Of a DNA stretch of 5,442 nt, positions 5,396-5,442 are shown one piece after another. The stretch comes from Anaerolineales bacterium (lineage in GTDB: Bacteria > Chloroflexota > Anaerolineae > Anaerolineales > E44-bin32): the NCBI GenBank assembly GCA_030673085.1, contig DAOVFE010000152.1:1-5442 (forward strand), written 5' to 3'. Both the position numbers and the translations under genes were made by a program. Each line of letters begins with the position of its first letter. The stretch's first letter is position 1. Under the pieces are notes generated by a model. The model saw only the letters and a program-made list of their open reading frames with translations. It was not told the origin of the DNA and ran no database searches.

Positions 5396-5442
5396 TTAAA
5401 TATTCGCTCAGGACTATCGCCCTGCAGTGCCTACGGCCCTGG

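Larger units (their letters stand above)
4750..5442. other. Gene-free 693-base stretch
   Basis: No convincing gene, tRNA or rRNA is seen. The only ORF of size, plus strand 5074-5307 (77 codons), has no ribosome site and shows no recognisable motif. The stretch holds the leader hairpins and operator cluster of the secreted-protein gene (left part), a possible plus-strand promoter (5014-5042), a small hairpin ACACGGC/GCTGTGT (about 5235-5259) and the nested palindrome at 5311-5395. The last 40 bases include two GCCCTG copies (5419-5424, 5436-5441) and a CTGCAG site; they may be the edge of something outside the window. Confidence 0.6.

Noticed and set aside
5401..5442. Possible tRNA or repeat edge at the right end (GCCCTG copies, CTGCAG)
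   Set aside because: No cloverleaf can be drawn and the sequence is cut by the window; too little to call.

Overview
The window looks like chromosomal DNA from a Chloroflexota bacterium, probably of the Anaerolineae type. The main clue is the secreted protein at 3733-4749. It carries two copies of a module (TGH...F..FF...GYPI...VQYFQN.RLE...PLG) that I associate from memory with extracellular proteins of that phylum. No taxonomic marker gene is present, so the assignment is an inference. All four convincing genes lie on the minus strand. Nothing indicates a phage, plasmid, CRISPR array or defence island.

Reading along the minus strand, from right to left in window coordinates: (1) 5442-4750 is a 693-base gene-free stretch. 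It has a compact nested-palindrome element (5311-5395), a possible plus-strand promoter (5014-5042) and an operator-like cluster of TTACAAAA half-sites (4889-4917) upstream of the next gene. (2) 4749-3733 encodes a secreted or surface protein with a signal peptide, two repeat modules and a C-terminal Ig-like domain. It ends in a textbook intrinsic terminator (3681-3706). (3) 3449-2637 encodes a membrane-anchored YdcF/DUF218 protein, preceded by a strong Shine-Dalgarno sequence and a chain of tiny ORFs joined by ATGA overlaps. (4) 2636-2272 is a structured intergenic region with nested inverted repeats and a GCAG-CTTG-CTGC hairpin. (5) 2271-1393 encodes a PHP-family phosphoesterase of the histidinol-phosphatase type. 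(6) 1263-1 is the N-terminal 421 codons of a RecD2-type helicase, cut by the window edge but with an uninterrupted frame.

The genes do not form an obvious pathway. Gaps of 130-365 bases, a strong terminator and separate leaders suggest mostly independent transcription units for DNA repair, phosphate-ester hydrolysis, envelope metabolism and cell surface. The non-coding parts are the least explained: two multi-arm inverted-repeat elements, the TTACAAAA operator cluster and the small-ORF chain before the YdcF gene. I see no clear evidence for a new multi-gene system.
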